Source of the DNA: an uncultured Prevotella sp.
Lineage (GTDB): Bacteria; Bacteroidota; Bacteroidia; Bacteroidales; Bacteroidaceae
Length of the DNA: 40,587 bases
Assembly: GCF_900549175.1 (NCBI RefSeq)
Contig: NZ_URNN01000005.1
Location: forward strand, 1 to 40,587
Direction: 5' to 3'
The notes beneath the pieces were generated by a model. The model ran no database searches. It had not been told where the DNA came from and worked only from the letters and a program-made list of their open reading frames with translations. The position numbers and the translations under genes are program-made. The stretch's first letter is position 1. Every line of letters begins with the position of its first letter. Shown here piece after piece: positions 33,419-40,587 of the stretch.

Positions 33419-35413
33419 ATGAGTGATGTAATACAACTGCTGCCGGATGCGGTGGCCAACCAGATAGCTGCCGGCGAGGTGATACAGCGTCCGGCATCGG
33501 TCATTAAGGAACTTGTGGAGAATGCTATCGACGCCGGGGCACACACCATACGTGTGTTTGTGGTGGATGCCGGACGTACGTCAATTCAGGTTATCGACGA
33601 CGGCAAGGGCATGTCGGAGACAGATGCCCGTCTGGCGTTCGAGCGTCATGCCACGTCGAAGATACGCAAGGCCGACGACTTGTTTGCCCTGCACACCATG
33701 GGATTCCGCGGCGAGGCTCTTGCCTCTATCGCGGCCGTGGCACAGGTGGAGCTGAAGACGCGGATGGAGGGTGACGAAGTGGGCACGCATATATCCATCT
33801 CCGGCTCGAAGGTGACGGGGCAGGAACCGGTATCGTGTCCCGTGGGTTGTAATTTTGTTGTTGAGAACATCTTTTTCAATGTACCCGCACGGCGCAAGTT
33901 CCTCAAGGCCAACGCAACGGAGCTTAACAACATAATGACGGCCTTTGAGCGCATCGTGCTGGTATATCCCGAAATAAGTTTCACACTGCACAGTAATGGC
34001 ACCGAACTGCTCAATCTGCGTGCCGGCAGTCTGCGCCAGAGAATCATTGATGTCTTCGGCAAACGTTTCGGCCACGGCATACTGCCTGTAAGTGTTGATA
34101 CGGCGATGTGCCGCATCAATGGCTATGTGGGCAAACCGGAGACGGCCCGCAAGAAGGGTGCACATGAATATTTCTTTGTGAACGGCCGCTACATGAAGCA
34201 TCCTTATTTTCACAAGGCTGTGATGAATGCTTTCGACAGACTCATACCCGTAGGCACACAGGTGTCGTACTTTATTTATCTTGACGTCGACCCTGCTGAC
34301 ATTGACGTCAATATACATCCCACAAAGACGGAAATCAAGTTTGAGAACGAGCAGGCCATATGGCAGATTATCACTGCTGCGGTGAAGGATTCGATAGGAA
34401 AATTCTGCGAGGTGCCTTCGATAGATTTTGACACGGAGGGCAAGCCTGAGATTCCCGTTTATGACCCTTCCAGAGACGTGGCGCCGCCTTCCCCCTCGTA
34501 CAACACGTCTTTCAATCCTTTTCAGACACCTTCTTCACGGCAGGAGATGACATCTGTGCGGTGGGACGATGACATGTATGAGAAGCTCAGTAAGGAACCG
34601 CCACGTGAGGCCGATATGTTTGATATGGAGACCGGCGGCGGATACCCTCTCGCGGCCGGTGACGACAAGGGGGGCGTTTCTGGTGGGGACAATGTCATTT
34701 TCGGCGGGTTGTATACGGAAGAGACGCCCGTCGGCAGGTCTTTGGACGATTCTGAAAATGACGATACGCCTGTTGAGGCTCCGGCGAGTCAGGTGTTTTA
34801 TGGCGATGCTCCGGCGGGTGACAGATACGGCAGCGATATTATTGCCGAGAAATCACCGGCCCACTATCAGTATAAGGGACGTTTCATCATGACGGCGGTG
34901 AAGTCGGGGCTTATGATTATCGACCAGCAGCGCGCAGATATCCGTATACGTTATGAGCGCTGTCTTGCCCGTATGCAGTCGCGCACGGCAGAGACGCAGA
35001 GGATTCTGTTTCCCGAAGTGGCGCAGTTTTCTCCGTCGGAAAGGGTCATGCTTGACAAGATTTTGCCTGAACTGGCCAATATGGGATTCGAACTTACCGA
35101 CCTTGGCGGCAACAGTTTTGCCGTCAACGGTATTCCTGTCGGTATAGAGGGATTGGATTATGTGGCGTTGCTGCACAACATGGTGAGTGACGCTGTGGAA
35201 ACAGGAAGCACATCTCTTGAAGAGATTAACAAGTCGTTGGCTTTGTGCATCGCCCGCAGTGCGGCCATCCCGCAAGGGCAGGTGCTTGGTAATGCCGAGA
35301 TGGAAAATATTGTCAATGAGCTGTTTTCGTGTTCGAATGTGAACTATACTCCCGACGGGAAATCCATCATTTGCATCCTGCCGCAACGTGATATTGAGCA
35401 GTTGTTGGGGTAG
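33419..35413 (+). CDS. mutL: DNA mismatch repair protein MutL
   Basis: The 664-residue protein has a GHKL ATPase domain with motif I ELVENAIDAGA (about 31-41), DDGKGM and MGFRGEALASI. The transducer domain (about 215-335) contains FFVNGRYMKH and DVNIHPTKTEIKF. A long acidic linker follows (about 345-480), then the dimerisation domain. The site normally reading DQHxxHE reads DQQRAD here (from residue 502), so both metal-binding His residues are absent, and the usual C-terminal zinc motifs are also missing. This suggests no endonuclease activity. It couples mismatch recognition by MutS to repair. It follows a preferred AAAGGAG site. It probably reads through from the SurA-OstA operon. Confidence 0.96.
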   Translation: MSDVIQLLPDAVANQIAAGEVIQRPASVIKELVENAIDAGAHTIRVFVVDAGRTSIQVIDDGKGMSETDARLAFERHATSKIRKADDLFALHTMGFRGEALASIAAVAQVELKTRMEGDEVGTHISISGSKVTGQEPVSCPVGCNFVVENIFFNVPARRKFLKANATELNNIMTAFERIVLVYPEISFTLHSNGTELLNLRAGSLRQRIIDVFGKRFGHGILPVSVDTAMCRINGYVGKPETARKKGAHEYFFVNGRYMKHPYFHKAVMNAFDRLIPVGTQVSYFIYLDVDPADIDVNIHPTKTEIKFENEQAIWQIITAAVKDSIGKFCEVPSIDFDTEGKPEIPVYDPSRDVAPPSPSYNTSFNPFQTPSSRQEMTSVRWDDDMYEKLSKEPPREADMFDMETGGGYPLAAGDDKGGVSGGDNVIFGGLYTEETPVGRSLDDSENDDTPVEAPASQVFYGDAPAGDRYGSDIIAEKSPAHYQYKGRFIMTAVKSGLMIIDQQRADIRIRYERCLARMQSRTAETQRILFPEVAQFSPSERVMLDKILPELANMGFELTDLGGNSFAVNGIPVGIEGLDYVALLHNMVSDAVETGSTSLEEINKSLALCIARSAAIPQGQVLGNAEMENIVNELFSCSNVNYTPDGKSIICILPQRDIEQLLG

Positions 35414-35431
35414 GGGTTGTAGCTTGAACAA

Positions 35432-35489
35432 GAGGGTGTGTCAAAATATGTCCCTACAGGTTGGAAGAGTTGAATTTTGGCACAGCCTC
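35432..35489. repeat. 16-bp imperfect inverted repeat downstream of mutL
   Basis: GAGGGTGTGTCAAAAT (35432-35447) and ATTTTGGCACAGCCTC (35474-35489) pair at 14 of 16 positions. The loop contains ATATGTCCCTAC (35446-35457), also found in the element at 40337-40425. It may end the mutL transcript but lacks a T tract. In the rest of the 310-base gap (35414-35723) I see only the promoter of the OmpA gene. Confidence 0.6.
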
Positions 35490-35646
35490 GCTTGCGAATC
35501 TTCATTACCGCCATTTCGCACGATGGTGACAGCGTTTCTTTCGTGGGAATTTGTCCTATGAAATTCGAAAACTTGCCATACTTTATATATAAAAGGTTGG
35601 TTTTACCATTTTTATTGCATCTGAAAACGAAATTCCTTGTTAATTA

Positions 35647-35678
35647 ATTGGCTATTCAAAAATATTTATTTACTTTTG
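35647..35678 (+). promoter_or_regulatory. Promoter of the OmpA-family gene
   Basis: ATTG (35647-35650) and TACTTTTG (35671-35678) are 20 bases apart. Transcription should start near 35685, giving a leader of about 39 bases. Confidence 0.75.
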
Positions 35679-35723
35679 CACAACAAAATGTGCATATTGT
35701 TTAATGTATAATTTAGTATAGGT

Positions 35724-36902
35724 ATGAAAAAGTTATTAATGGGGCTGGCTTTTGCCGGCATTTCTGCGGTTTCAATGGCCCAGAACACTGAGACAACCGT
35801 ACCGGAGATGAAGTATAGCGTAGCTACAAATTCATTCTGGAGCAATTGGTTTGTTCAGGCAAACGTAGTGGGAACAGCTTTCTATAGCAATCAGGAACGT
35901 GGATGGGATCTTGACAAGAGTCCGTTCAAGGGTTTCCGTAACAACCTCGGATTCTCTGTTGCTCTCGGTAAGTGGTTTACTCCCGGATTGGGTCTTCGTA
36001 CAAAGTTCAATGGTGTATGGGGACGCACTGTGATGGCAGAGGATATGGATACACCTGTTGGAAAGGAAGATAACGCCAACAAGTATTGGACATTGAGCGA
36101 GCAGGCTCTCTTCAACCTGAGCAATCTGTTCTATGGCTACAATCCGAAGCGTGTTTGGAACTTCATTCCTTATGTAGGTGCCGGCGTAGGCCGTAACATG
36201 AGCGCAAATGTTTATGCTATGGGTCTGAACGGTGGTATCCTGAATACATTCCGTCTGAGCGACCGTTTCGCCATCAACCTCGATTTGAACTATGGCGTTT
36301 GGGAAACATGCATGGACGGTGTTAACGAAGGTGCTAAGGAAGGTAACAAGAAGGGACTTGCAAGCCGTGACCAGATGTTCAATGTTGAAGTCGGTCTGAC
36401 TTACAATATCGGCAAGACACGTTTCAACAAGACTCCTGACGTAGAGGCCCTGAAAGCTCTTTCTCAGAGCCAGATAGATGCTCTTAACGCACAGCTCGCC
36501 GACTCTCAGGCAGAGAATGCCAAGCTGAAGAACATGCTGGCCAACCAGAAGCCGACAGAGGTTACCAAGGTTGTTAAGGAAATCGCCGCTGCTCCGGTAT
36601 CAGTATTCTTCAATATCGGTAAGTCTAAGATTGCCTCCAGAAAGGATCTGCAGAATGTTAAGGATCTCGTTGAACTCGCTAAGGACAACAACTCTAAGAT
36701 TGTTGTTACAGGTTATGCAGACAGCAAGACCGGTAGCGCTAACTTCAACAAGAAGCTCAGCCAGAAGCGTGCGGAGACAGTTGCCAACGAATTGGTTAAG
36801 ATGGGCGTGAACCGCGATAATATCGAGGTTGTTGCCGCCGGTGGCGTAAACACTCTGTCACCTGTTTCTTACAACCGTCGTGCTACTGTCGTTGTTAAGT
36901 AA
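35724..36902 (+). CDS. OmpA-family outer-membrane protein
   Basis: The 392-residue protein has signal peptide MKKLLMGLAFAGISAVSMAQ, then an N-terminal eight-stranded barrel region (about 25-225), a short coiled-coil linker (about 240-278: SQIDALNAQLADSQAENAKLKN in part) and a C-terminal OmpA domain. This domain (about 285-392) binds peptidoglycan: VTGYADSKTGSANFNKKLSQ, RAETVANEL and YNRRATVVVK. It belongs to the abundant OmpA/PG33-like proteins of Bacteroidales that anchor the outer membrane. Codon use is strongly biased towards common codons (AAG, GGT, CGT), different from its neighbours and typical of a highly expressed gene. A perfect terminator follows. Confidence 0.95.
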   Translation: MKKLLMGLAFAGISAVSMAQNTETTVPEMKYSVATNSFWSNWFVQANVVGTAFYSNQERGWDLDKSPFKGFRNNLGFSVALGKWFTPGLGLRTKFNGVWGRTVMAEDMDTPVGKEDNANKYWTLSEQALFNLSNLFYGYNPKRVWNFIPYVGAGVGRNMSANVYAMGLNGGILNTFRLSDRFAINLDLNYGVWETCMDGVNEGAKEGNKKGLASRDQMFNVEVGLTYNIGKTRFNKTPDVEALKALSQSQIDALNAQLADSQAENAKLKNMLANQKPTEVTKVVKEIAAAPVSVFFNIGKSKIASRKDLQNVKDLVELAKDNNSKIVVTGYADSKTGSANFNKKLSQKRAETVANELVKMGVNRDNIEVVAAGGVNTLSPVSYNRRATVVVK

Positions 36903-36938
36903 TCAATGCATGGCATAATTAGAACAACAGAATAGGAC

Positions 36939-36983
36939 GGGGCGATGTGAAAATATTTTCACATCGCCCCTCTTCGTTTTTTT
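36939..36983 (+). terminator. Strong intrinsic terminator after the OmpA gene
   Basis: GGGGCGATGTGAAAAT (36939-36954) and ATTTTCACATCGCCCC (36955-36970) are perfectly complementary with no unpaired loop in the DNA, and a T7 tract follows at 36977-36983. Confidence 0.9.
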
Positions 36984-37141
36984 GGGTGTATGCTTAAGCC
37001 CTGCGCCATGTCTGCATTTTGGTGAGGTGCTTATAGTGTATTTATGCATGTTTATACTGTAAAATGCCGATAAATGCGGATATTTTTTTGAAAGAATGAA
37101 AAAAGACAACGATTAATGGAACATATTCGGATTTTATTGTG

Positions 37142-37149
37142 TAATTTTG
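37142..37149 (+). promoter_or_regulatory. -7 box of the YjbH-like operon
   Basis: TAATTTTG matches TAnnTTTG, about 30 bases before the ATG at 37179. No good -33 box is found. Confidence 0.55.
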
Positions 37150-37178
37150 CAACGGCAATATGAATTAGGGTGGGGGTA

Positions 37179-37967
37179 ATGTATTTTATATCCGATCCGT
37201 TTGTAATGAGAAATTACATGTTGAAAGAAGTTGTGGCGGTATTTATACGTAAACAGTGGCTTATTGTTTTGGCGGCTGTCCTGTTGGTATGTCATATACC
37301 TGCAAGGTCGCAGATGCTGATAGGCACTCAGGGGCTGATGAACATACCGTCGGCAGAAATGAATGCGGCAGGAACTTTTGATGGAGGCGTAAGCCTTCTG
37401 CAGAAAAGGATGATGGTAGACGCGAATGACTACTATACTGGATTGTATTATATCAACTTCACACCTTTTTCTTTTGTCGAAGTGACTTTCCGTGAGACAT
37501 TGCGGAAGACAAGAAAAAGTGCCACCAATCCCAAAATGGGCTATTACCAGCAGGACCGTTCCACAACGCTCCGCCTGCGACCAGTAATGGAGAAGGAAGG
37601 CAAATGGTGGCCAAGTGTCGTGGTGGGAGTGAATGACATCTATTCTGATCATGGTGCGAGTGAATATGCTGCCGTTTACGGAGTCGTCTCAAAAAATGTC
37701 CGTTTGGGTAATGTAATGAATGTCGGAGCGACGTTGGGTTATGCCCATCCTATAGACAACGGCGTTACGTACGACGGTATTTTCGGAGGTATATCCGTGT
37801 CGCCGGTATCTTTTGACAATCTGAAGATAATGGCGGAATATGATACGCGGGGAGTAAATGTCGGGGCGTCAGTGATGTTGTTCCGTCATCTTAGGGCTAT
37901 GTGTCTTACACGTGATTTTGAAGGGGTATGCGGAAGTCTCAGTTATCTTTATACAATTAAATACTGA
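37179..37967 (+). CDS. YjbH-like outer-membrane protein, N-terminal part
   Basis: The 262-residue exported protein is preceded by several possible starts (37179, 37206, 37218). The last two give the better signal peptide, ending PARSQ (about residue 45 from 37179). Mature strands begin MLIGTQGLMNIPSAEMNAAGTFDGG, quoted in part (GLMNIPSAEMNAAG), which matches the first strands of YjbH (PF06082), an exopolysaccharide-linked beta-barrel family. The rest alternates Gly and aromatic residues and fits an outer-membrane barrel. It is far shorter than E. coli YjbH (about 700). The next gene starts six bases later and supplies the other part, so the two look like a split YjbH. The function is thought to be polysaccharide export or surface assembly. 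Confidence 0.7.
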   Translation: MYFISDPFVMRNYMLKEVVAVFIRKQWLIVLAAVLLVCHIPARSQMLIGTQGLMNIPSAEMNAAGTFDGGVSLLQKRMMVDANDYYTGLYYINFTPFSFVEVTFRETLRKTRKSATNPKMGYYQQDRSTTLRLRPVMEKEGKWWPSVVVGVNDIYSDHGASEYAAVYGVVSKNVRLGNVMNVGATLGYAHPIDNGVTYDGIFGGISVSPVSFDNLKIMAEYDTRGVNVGASVMLFRHLRAMCLTRDFEGVCGSLSYLYTIKY

Positions 37968-37973
37968 CGTTAT

Positions 37974-39179
37974 ATGAGGATGAAGAGATACTGCATATTG
38001 CTTTTTGTTATGTTTGGGGCACTTGTTGGTGTGGCACAATCGGATGCCGGTATCGCGTCAAGACTTGTCAGCATGGGGCTCGAAAACGTAAGAGTGGGTA
38101 TCAGAGACAGTGTTGTATACGCTGTGTTCGAAGACCCCACATACCGTGGCACCTACCGCGGGTTCGGTACGGTTATCGAACAGCTTTCACTCCATTATCC
38201 TGATGTGGAACGGTTTGAAGTGGTGGCGCTCGACTCAAAGGTGCCCAAGGTGTGTGTACATGCGCGCCGTTTTGCCGGCCGGTGGTCGCTTGATGCCGAC
38301 TACGATGTGGAGGAGACAATGGCGGTGCTCGCCAAGGCCGAAGAGCGTGGCAACTCGTTCGGGAAAATAGATGTGGTCTTTTACCCGAAGGTGTCACTCG
38401 ACAACCATCGGCTTGACGTACTCTACGAATACGCCGTATCCATAGCACCGTCCGTTGAGACAACATTATGGCGTGGCAGCCGGATAACCATCCAGCCGGT
38501 GATACCGTTGGGCGGTGGCAACCTGTACAAAAACAATACGCTGAGATATTGCCATATAGGCGTTGCGGGCTTGGAACAGGAGTTTCTGAAAGGGGGCAAG
38601 TGGAGCCTGAAGGCGGCGGCCGGATTCCTTTCAGTCAATTTCATGGGAGTGCATGCCGAGGTGGGCAGGCAGTTGACCGATGCTCTTGGTGTAAAGTTGC
38701 GTGTAGGCTGTTTGGGTGAGGCATATGCGGACAATAAGGGCTATCATTTCGGCACGCCGGACAAACTGACGGTTTTGGCCAAGGCCGATTATTATGAGCG
38801 GTTCTCACGTCTGCAGGTACAGCTCACGGCAGGTCGTTTTGTCTATGGCGACTACGGAGGGCGTTTGGACATTACACGCCATCTTGGTGACTATGCAATA
38901 GGTGTGTATGGCATATTGACAGGTGGCGAGCACAATGCCGGATTTCATTTTGCCATCCCGATGATGGGCAAGCGGCAGAAGCGTGGCGGCCGGATACGTC
39001 TGCGGATGCCCGAATATTTTAATTGGGAATACAGCATGGTGTCACACTACAAGTATGCCGATGAGAATATGGGGCGTGAATATGCCACACGGGCTGACGA
39101 AAACCGTTCGGCGCGATACTTTCAGGCCGAGTATATACAGCAAAATCTGCAGCGGTACCTTGATGGTATGACAAGATGA
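37974..39179 (+). CDS. YjbH-like outer-membrane protein, C-terminal part
   Basis: The 401-residue exported protein has signal peptide MRMKRYCILLFVMFGALVGVAQ. A periplasmic alpha/beta domain (about 25-135: ASRLVSMGLENVRVGIRDSVVYAVFEDP in part, RLVSMGLENVRVGI) is followed by beta-barrel strands (about 140-401), such as YEYAVSIAPSVETTLWRGSRITIQP in part. YjbH has this inner alpha/beta domain between barrel segments, so the two genes together resemble one YjbH of about 665 residues, each with its own signal peptide. It lies six bases after its partner, with a lipoprotein gene 43 bases on. No catalytic motif is seen. Confidence 0.65.
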   Translation: MRMKRYCILLFVMFGALVGVAQSDAGIASRLVSMGLENVRVGIRDSVVYAVFEDPTYRGTYRGFGTVIEQLSLHYPDVERFEVVALDSKVPKVCVHARRFAGRWSLDADYDVEETMAVLAKAEERGNSFGKIDVVFYPKVSLDNHRLDVLYEYAVSIAPSVETTLWRGSRITIQPVIPLGGGNLYKNNTLRYCHIGVAGLEQEFLKGGKWSLKAAAGFLSVNFMGVHAEVGRQLTDALGVKLRVGCLGEAYADNKGYHFGTPDKLTVLAKADYYERFSRLQVQLTAGRFVYGDYGGRLDITRHLGDYAIGVYGILTGGEHNAGFHFAIPMMGKRQKRGGRIRLRMPEYFNWEYSMVSHYKYADENMGREYATRADENRSARYFQAEYIQQNLQRYLDGMTR

Positions 39180-39222
39180 TTTGAAAAAGAAAACTTAGTA
39201 TTAATTTAAAAATAAAAAGGTT

Positions 39223-40323
39223 ATGAAAAAGTTAAAGTTCCTTTTAGGAATCCTTACGATTGCAGCAGGCACAAGCTTGCTCAGTTCATGTTTCAGCGAT
39301 CCCACGTTCGGTGATAATCCGAGCGTGAATGTACCGGCAGAGACGGAGTACACTGTAACGGTGAATACCAATGCGGACAAGCTGACTTATAACGGTGATG
39401 AAGTGGTCAGCCCGTTCCACCCGACGGCAGATGGTGAACTCGTTCTTTCCAAAGATGGTTATGTGTCTCAGGCTGTAAAAATCGCTCTTGGCGAAAATAA
39501 GAACATTGTTATCAATGTCGATTTGATTGAGACTCCTAAATCTAATACTTCTGTTGCTGAAGCCAATGGTAACACTGAGAGCGATACCAAGATTGATGGC
39601 AAAAATAACACGTCTTCGATTGTTATTCCCGCTGGAGTTCAGACAACAGGTGTAGATGGTGATGCCAACTTCGGTATCGGTGTATATAGCGTGGTTGCTG
39701 TTGCCGATGAGCCGGAAGTTAAAGAGGATGTTGTAACAAATGATGAAGCTCACGATGTGCTTGTTGCTGTTTGCGAGCCCAGCGGTGCTGTGTTCGATGA
39801 GCCTGTGACAATATCTGTTGCAGCTCAGAATGCGACCGGTTTGTCATTCCAGTGCGTCAATGGCAACGATACAGAAGAGGTTACAGTAGGGGAAAACACT
39901 CTTTCAGCTCAGGTAAGCCACTTCTCTAACTGGACATTCTCTCTCATGGCTCGCGTCATTAACATCGAGACTACGACAGAGACCCTCTTCGATGGCAACA
40001 TTCTGATACACACAGGTAGCAACATTTTCAATTATACTGCCAAGACTGGTGTATCTTCAGATCGTTCGGGTATCGCAGAGACATTCCTTATCGGCCAGTT
40101 CGGTTCAAAACTTGCTAATGTGGCAAAGACCGGAACTCTTACCGCTACAGGCGAGGGTTCTGCCCACATCCAGATTGTTCAGGACAAGAAGATCATCACC
40201 TACAAGTCTGGTAGCAACAACACTACATTCAAGGCTACTGTATACGGCGCAATACATGTAAATGTTATTAGCACCACTTACGATACATCAGAGCACTCAG
40301 GCGGTACAGGCGGTGTTCATTAA
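39223..40323 (+). CDS. Lipoprotein of unknown function downstream of the YjbH pair
   Basis: The 366-residue predicted lipoprotein has a signal peptide ending LLSSC (Cys23). The mature protein is Thr/Val/Asn-rich and predicted all-beta, with Ig-like or carboxypeptidase-regulatory patterns (ETEYTVTVNTNADKLTYNG in part; DGYVSQAVKIAL). The C-terminal part (about 240-366) ends in a Gly/His-rich tail HSGGTGGVH. It may belong to the DUF3869-type proteins of Bacteroidales, but I am unsure. Codon use in the second half is biased as in the OmpA gene, so high expression is possible. It lies 43 bases after the YjbH-like pair and probably shares its transcript. E. coli yjbEFGH also pairs a YjbH barrel with a lipoprotein (YjbF), but similarity here is by context only. 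Confidence 0.65.
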   Translation: MKKLKFLLGILTIAAGTSLLSSCFSDPTFGDNPSVNVPAETEYTVTVNTNADKLTYNGDEVVSPFHPTADGELVLSKDGYVSQAVKIALGENKNIVINVDLIETPKSNTSVAEANGNTESDTKIDGKNNTSSIVIPAGVQTTGVDGDANFGIGVYSVVAVADEPEVKEDVVTNDEAHDVLVAVCEPSGAVFDEPVTISVAAQNATGLSFQCVNGNDTEEVTVGENTLSAQVSHFSNWTFSLMARVINIETTTETLFDGNILIHTGSNIFNYTAKTGVSSDRSGIAETFLIGQFGSKLANVAKTGTLTATGEGSAHIQIVQDKKIITYKSGSNNTTFKATVYGAIHVNVISTTYDTSEHSGGTGGVH

Positions 40324-40336
40324 TCTATAAAACTTT

Positions 40337-40425
40337 GTAGGGACATATTCTTGTATTTGTCCGTCCTCATAACATGTTGATATTCAACATTTGTTTGACG
40401 GACAAATACAAGAATATGTCCCTAC
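40337..40425. repeat. MITE-like element: 29-bp perfect inverted repeat
   Basis: The left arm (40337-40365, beginning GTAGGGACATATTC) and right arm (40397-40425, ending GAATATGTCCCTAC) are fully complementary over 29 bases with a 31-base middle. Inside the middle, ATGTTGA-TAT-TCAACAT (40374-40390) forms another perfect hairpin. There is no transposase ORF. It could fold into a strong hairpin and also end transcription of the lipoprotein gene. Confidence 0.8.
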
Positions 40426-40480
40426 TAATTGTATAAGACCGTTTTTTTTAATTGCCATCTAAAAAATAATGGCGAAAATG

Positions 40481-40512
40481 TTTGGCGGTTACAAAATAAA
40501 GCATTACCTTTG
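40481..40512 (+). promoter_or_regulatory. Consensus promoter of tRNA-Val
   Basis: TTTG (40481-40484) and TACCTTTG (40505-40512) are 20 bases apart, a full match to the Bacteroidetes promoter, 20 bases before the tRNA. Confidence 0.85.
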
Positions 40513-40532
40513 CAACCGCTTACAAGAAGTAA

Positions 40533-40587
40533 GGGCGTTTAGCTCAGCTGGTTTAGAGCATCTGCCTTACAAGCAGAGGGTCGGCGG
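40533..40587 (+). tRNA. tRNA-Val (anticodon TAC), truncated by the window end
   Basis: The start GGGCGTTTAGCTCAGCTGG is a standard acceptor and D-arm. The anticodon stem-loop TCTGC-CTTACAA-GCAGA gives anticodon TAC (valine). The variable region and T arm run past the end of the window. Confidence 0.92.

Overview
The window looks like chromosomal DNA of a Bacteroidales bacterium (Bacteroides/Prevotella/Muribaculaceae type; genus not resolved). The evidence is: repeated matches to the Bacteroidetes promoter (-33 TTTG, -7 TAnnTTTG); gene content typical of the group (DUF177-rpmF-fabH-era-der, ExbB-ExbD-ExbD, tandem SurA-like proteins-OstA-mutL, an abundant OmpA-like porin, SusD-type and BACON domains); and few Shine-Dalgarno sites.

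Layout. 1-568: end of an rRNA operon (23S 3' end, 5S, terminator), then repeats to 741. 910-3126: a SusD-like lipoprotein fusion. 3213-6574: an orphan sensor kinase, then an ECF sigma factor, a membrane partner (probable anti-sigma) and an exported protein. 6720-11232: housekeeping genes (DUF177, rpmF, fabH, era, der, small lipoprotein). 11404-12948: an accessory AAA-ATPase-like/PD-(D/E)XK gene. 13183-13550: a promoter, about 330 nt of highly structured RNA and an intrinsic terminator. 13631-21591: a tightly spaced run of exported proteins (LPP20/FlgT-like, DUF4384, LRR-caspase, WG-repeat-caspase, transglutaminase-like). 21636-23246, minus strand: a choloylglycine-hydrolase-family enzyme and a solo DUF2442 gene separated by an array of 22-bp repeats. 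23458-26074: tRNA-Ser and an ExbB/ExbD energy-transducing operon. 26180-28339: an Lrp/AsnC regulator and guaB. 28458-35413: two SurA-like prolyl isomerases, an OstA/LptA-like protein, a small membrane protein and mutL. 35724-36902: the OmpA-family porin. 37179-40323: two genes that together look like a split YjbH, and a lipoprotein. The window ends in a 29-bp inverted-repeat element and a truncated tRNA-Val.

The most interesting region is 13183-21591. A consensus promoter drives a structured leader that ends in a terminator (GNRA-capped hairpin, possible pseudoknot, possible antiterminator pairing). No other promoter is visible before at least five genes for exported proteins. Two of these carry caspase-like peptidase domains with intact His/Cys dyads, each joined to a different repeat-type domain (LRR or WG) through the same uncharacterised middle domain. 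The LRR-caspase gene is split by a one-base deficit in an 8-T tract. The 135-bp DNA repeat shows this directly: the spacing is 135,135,135,134,135. The site is also an in-phase T TTT TTA slippery heptamer. Phase variation, programmed -1 frameshifting and sequence error are all possible.

Most other genes are ordinary core genes. Functional calls rest on motifs and family knowledge; no database search was possible.
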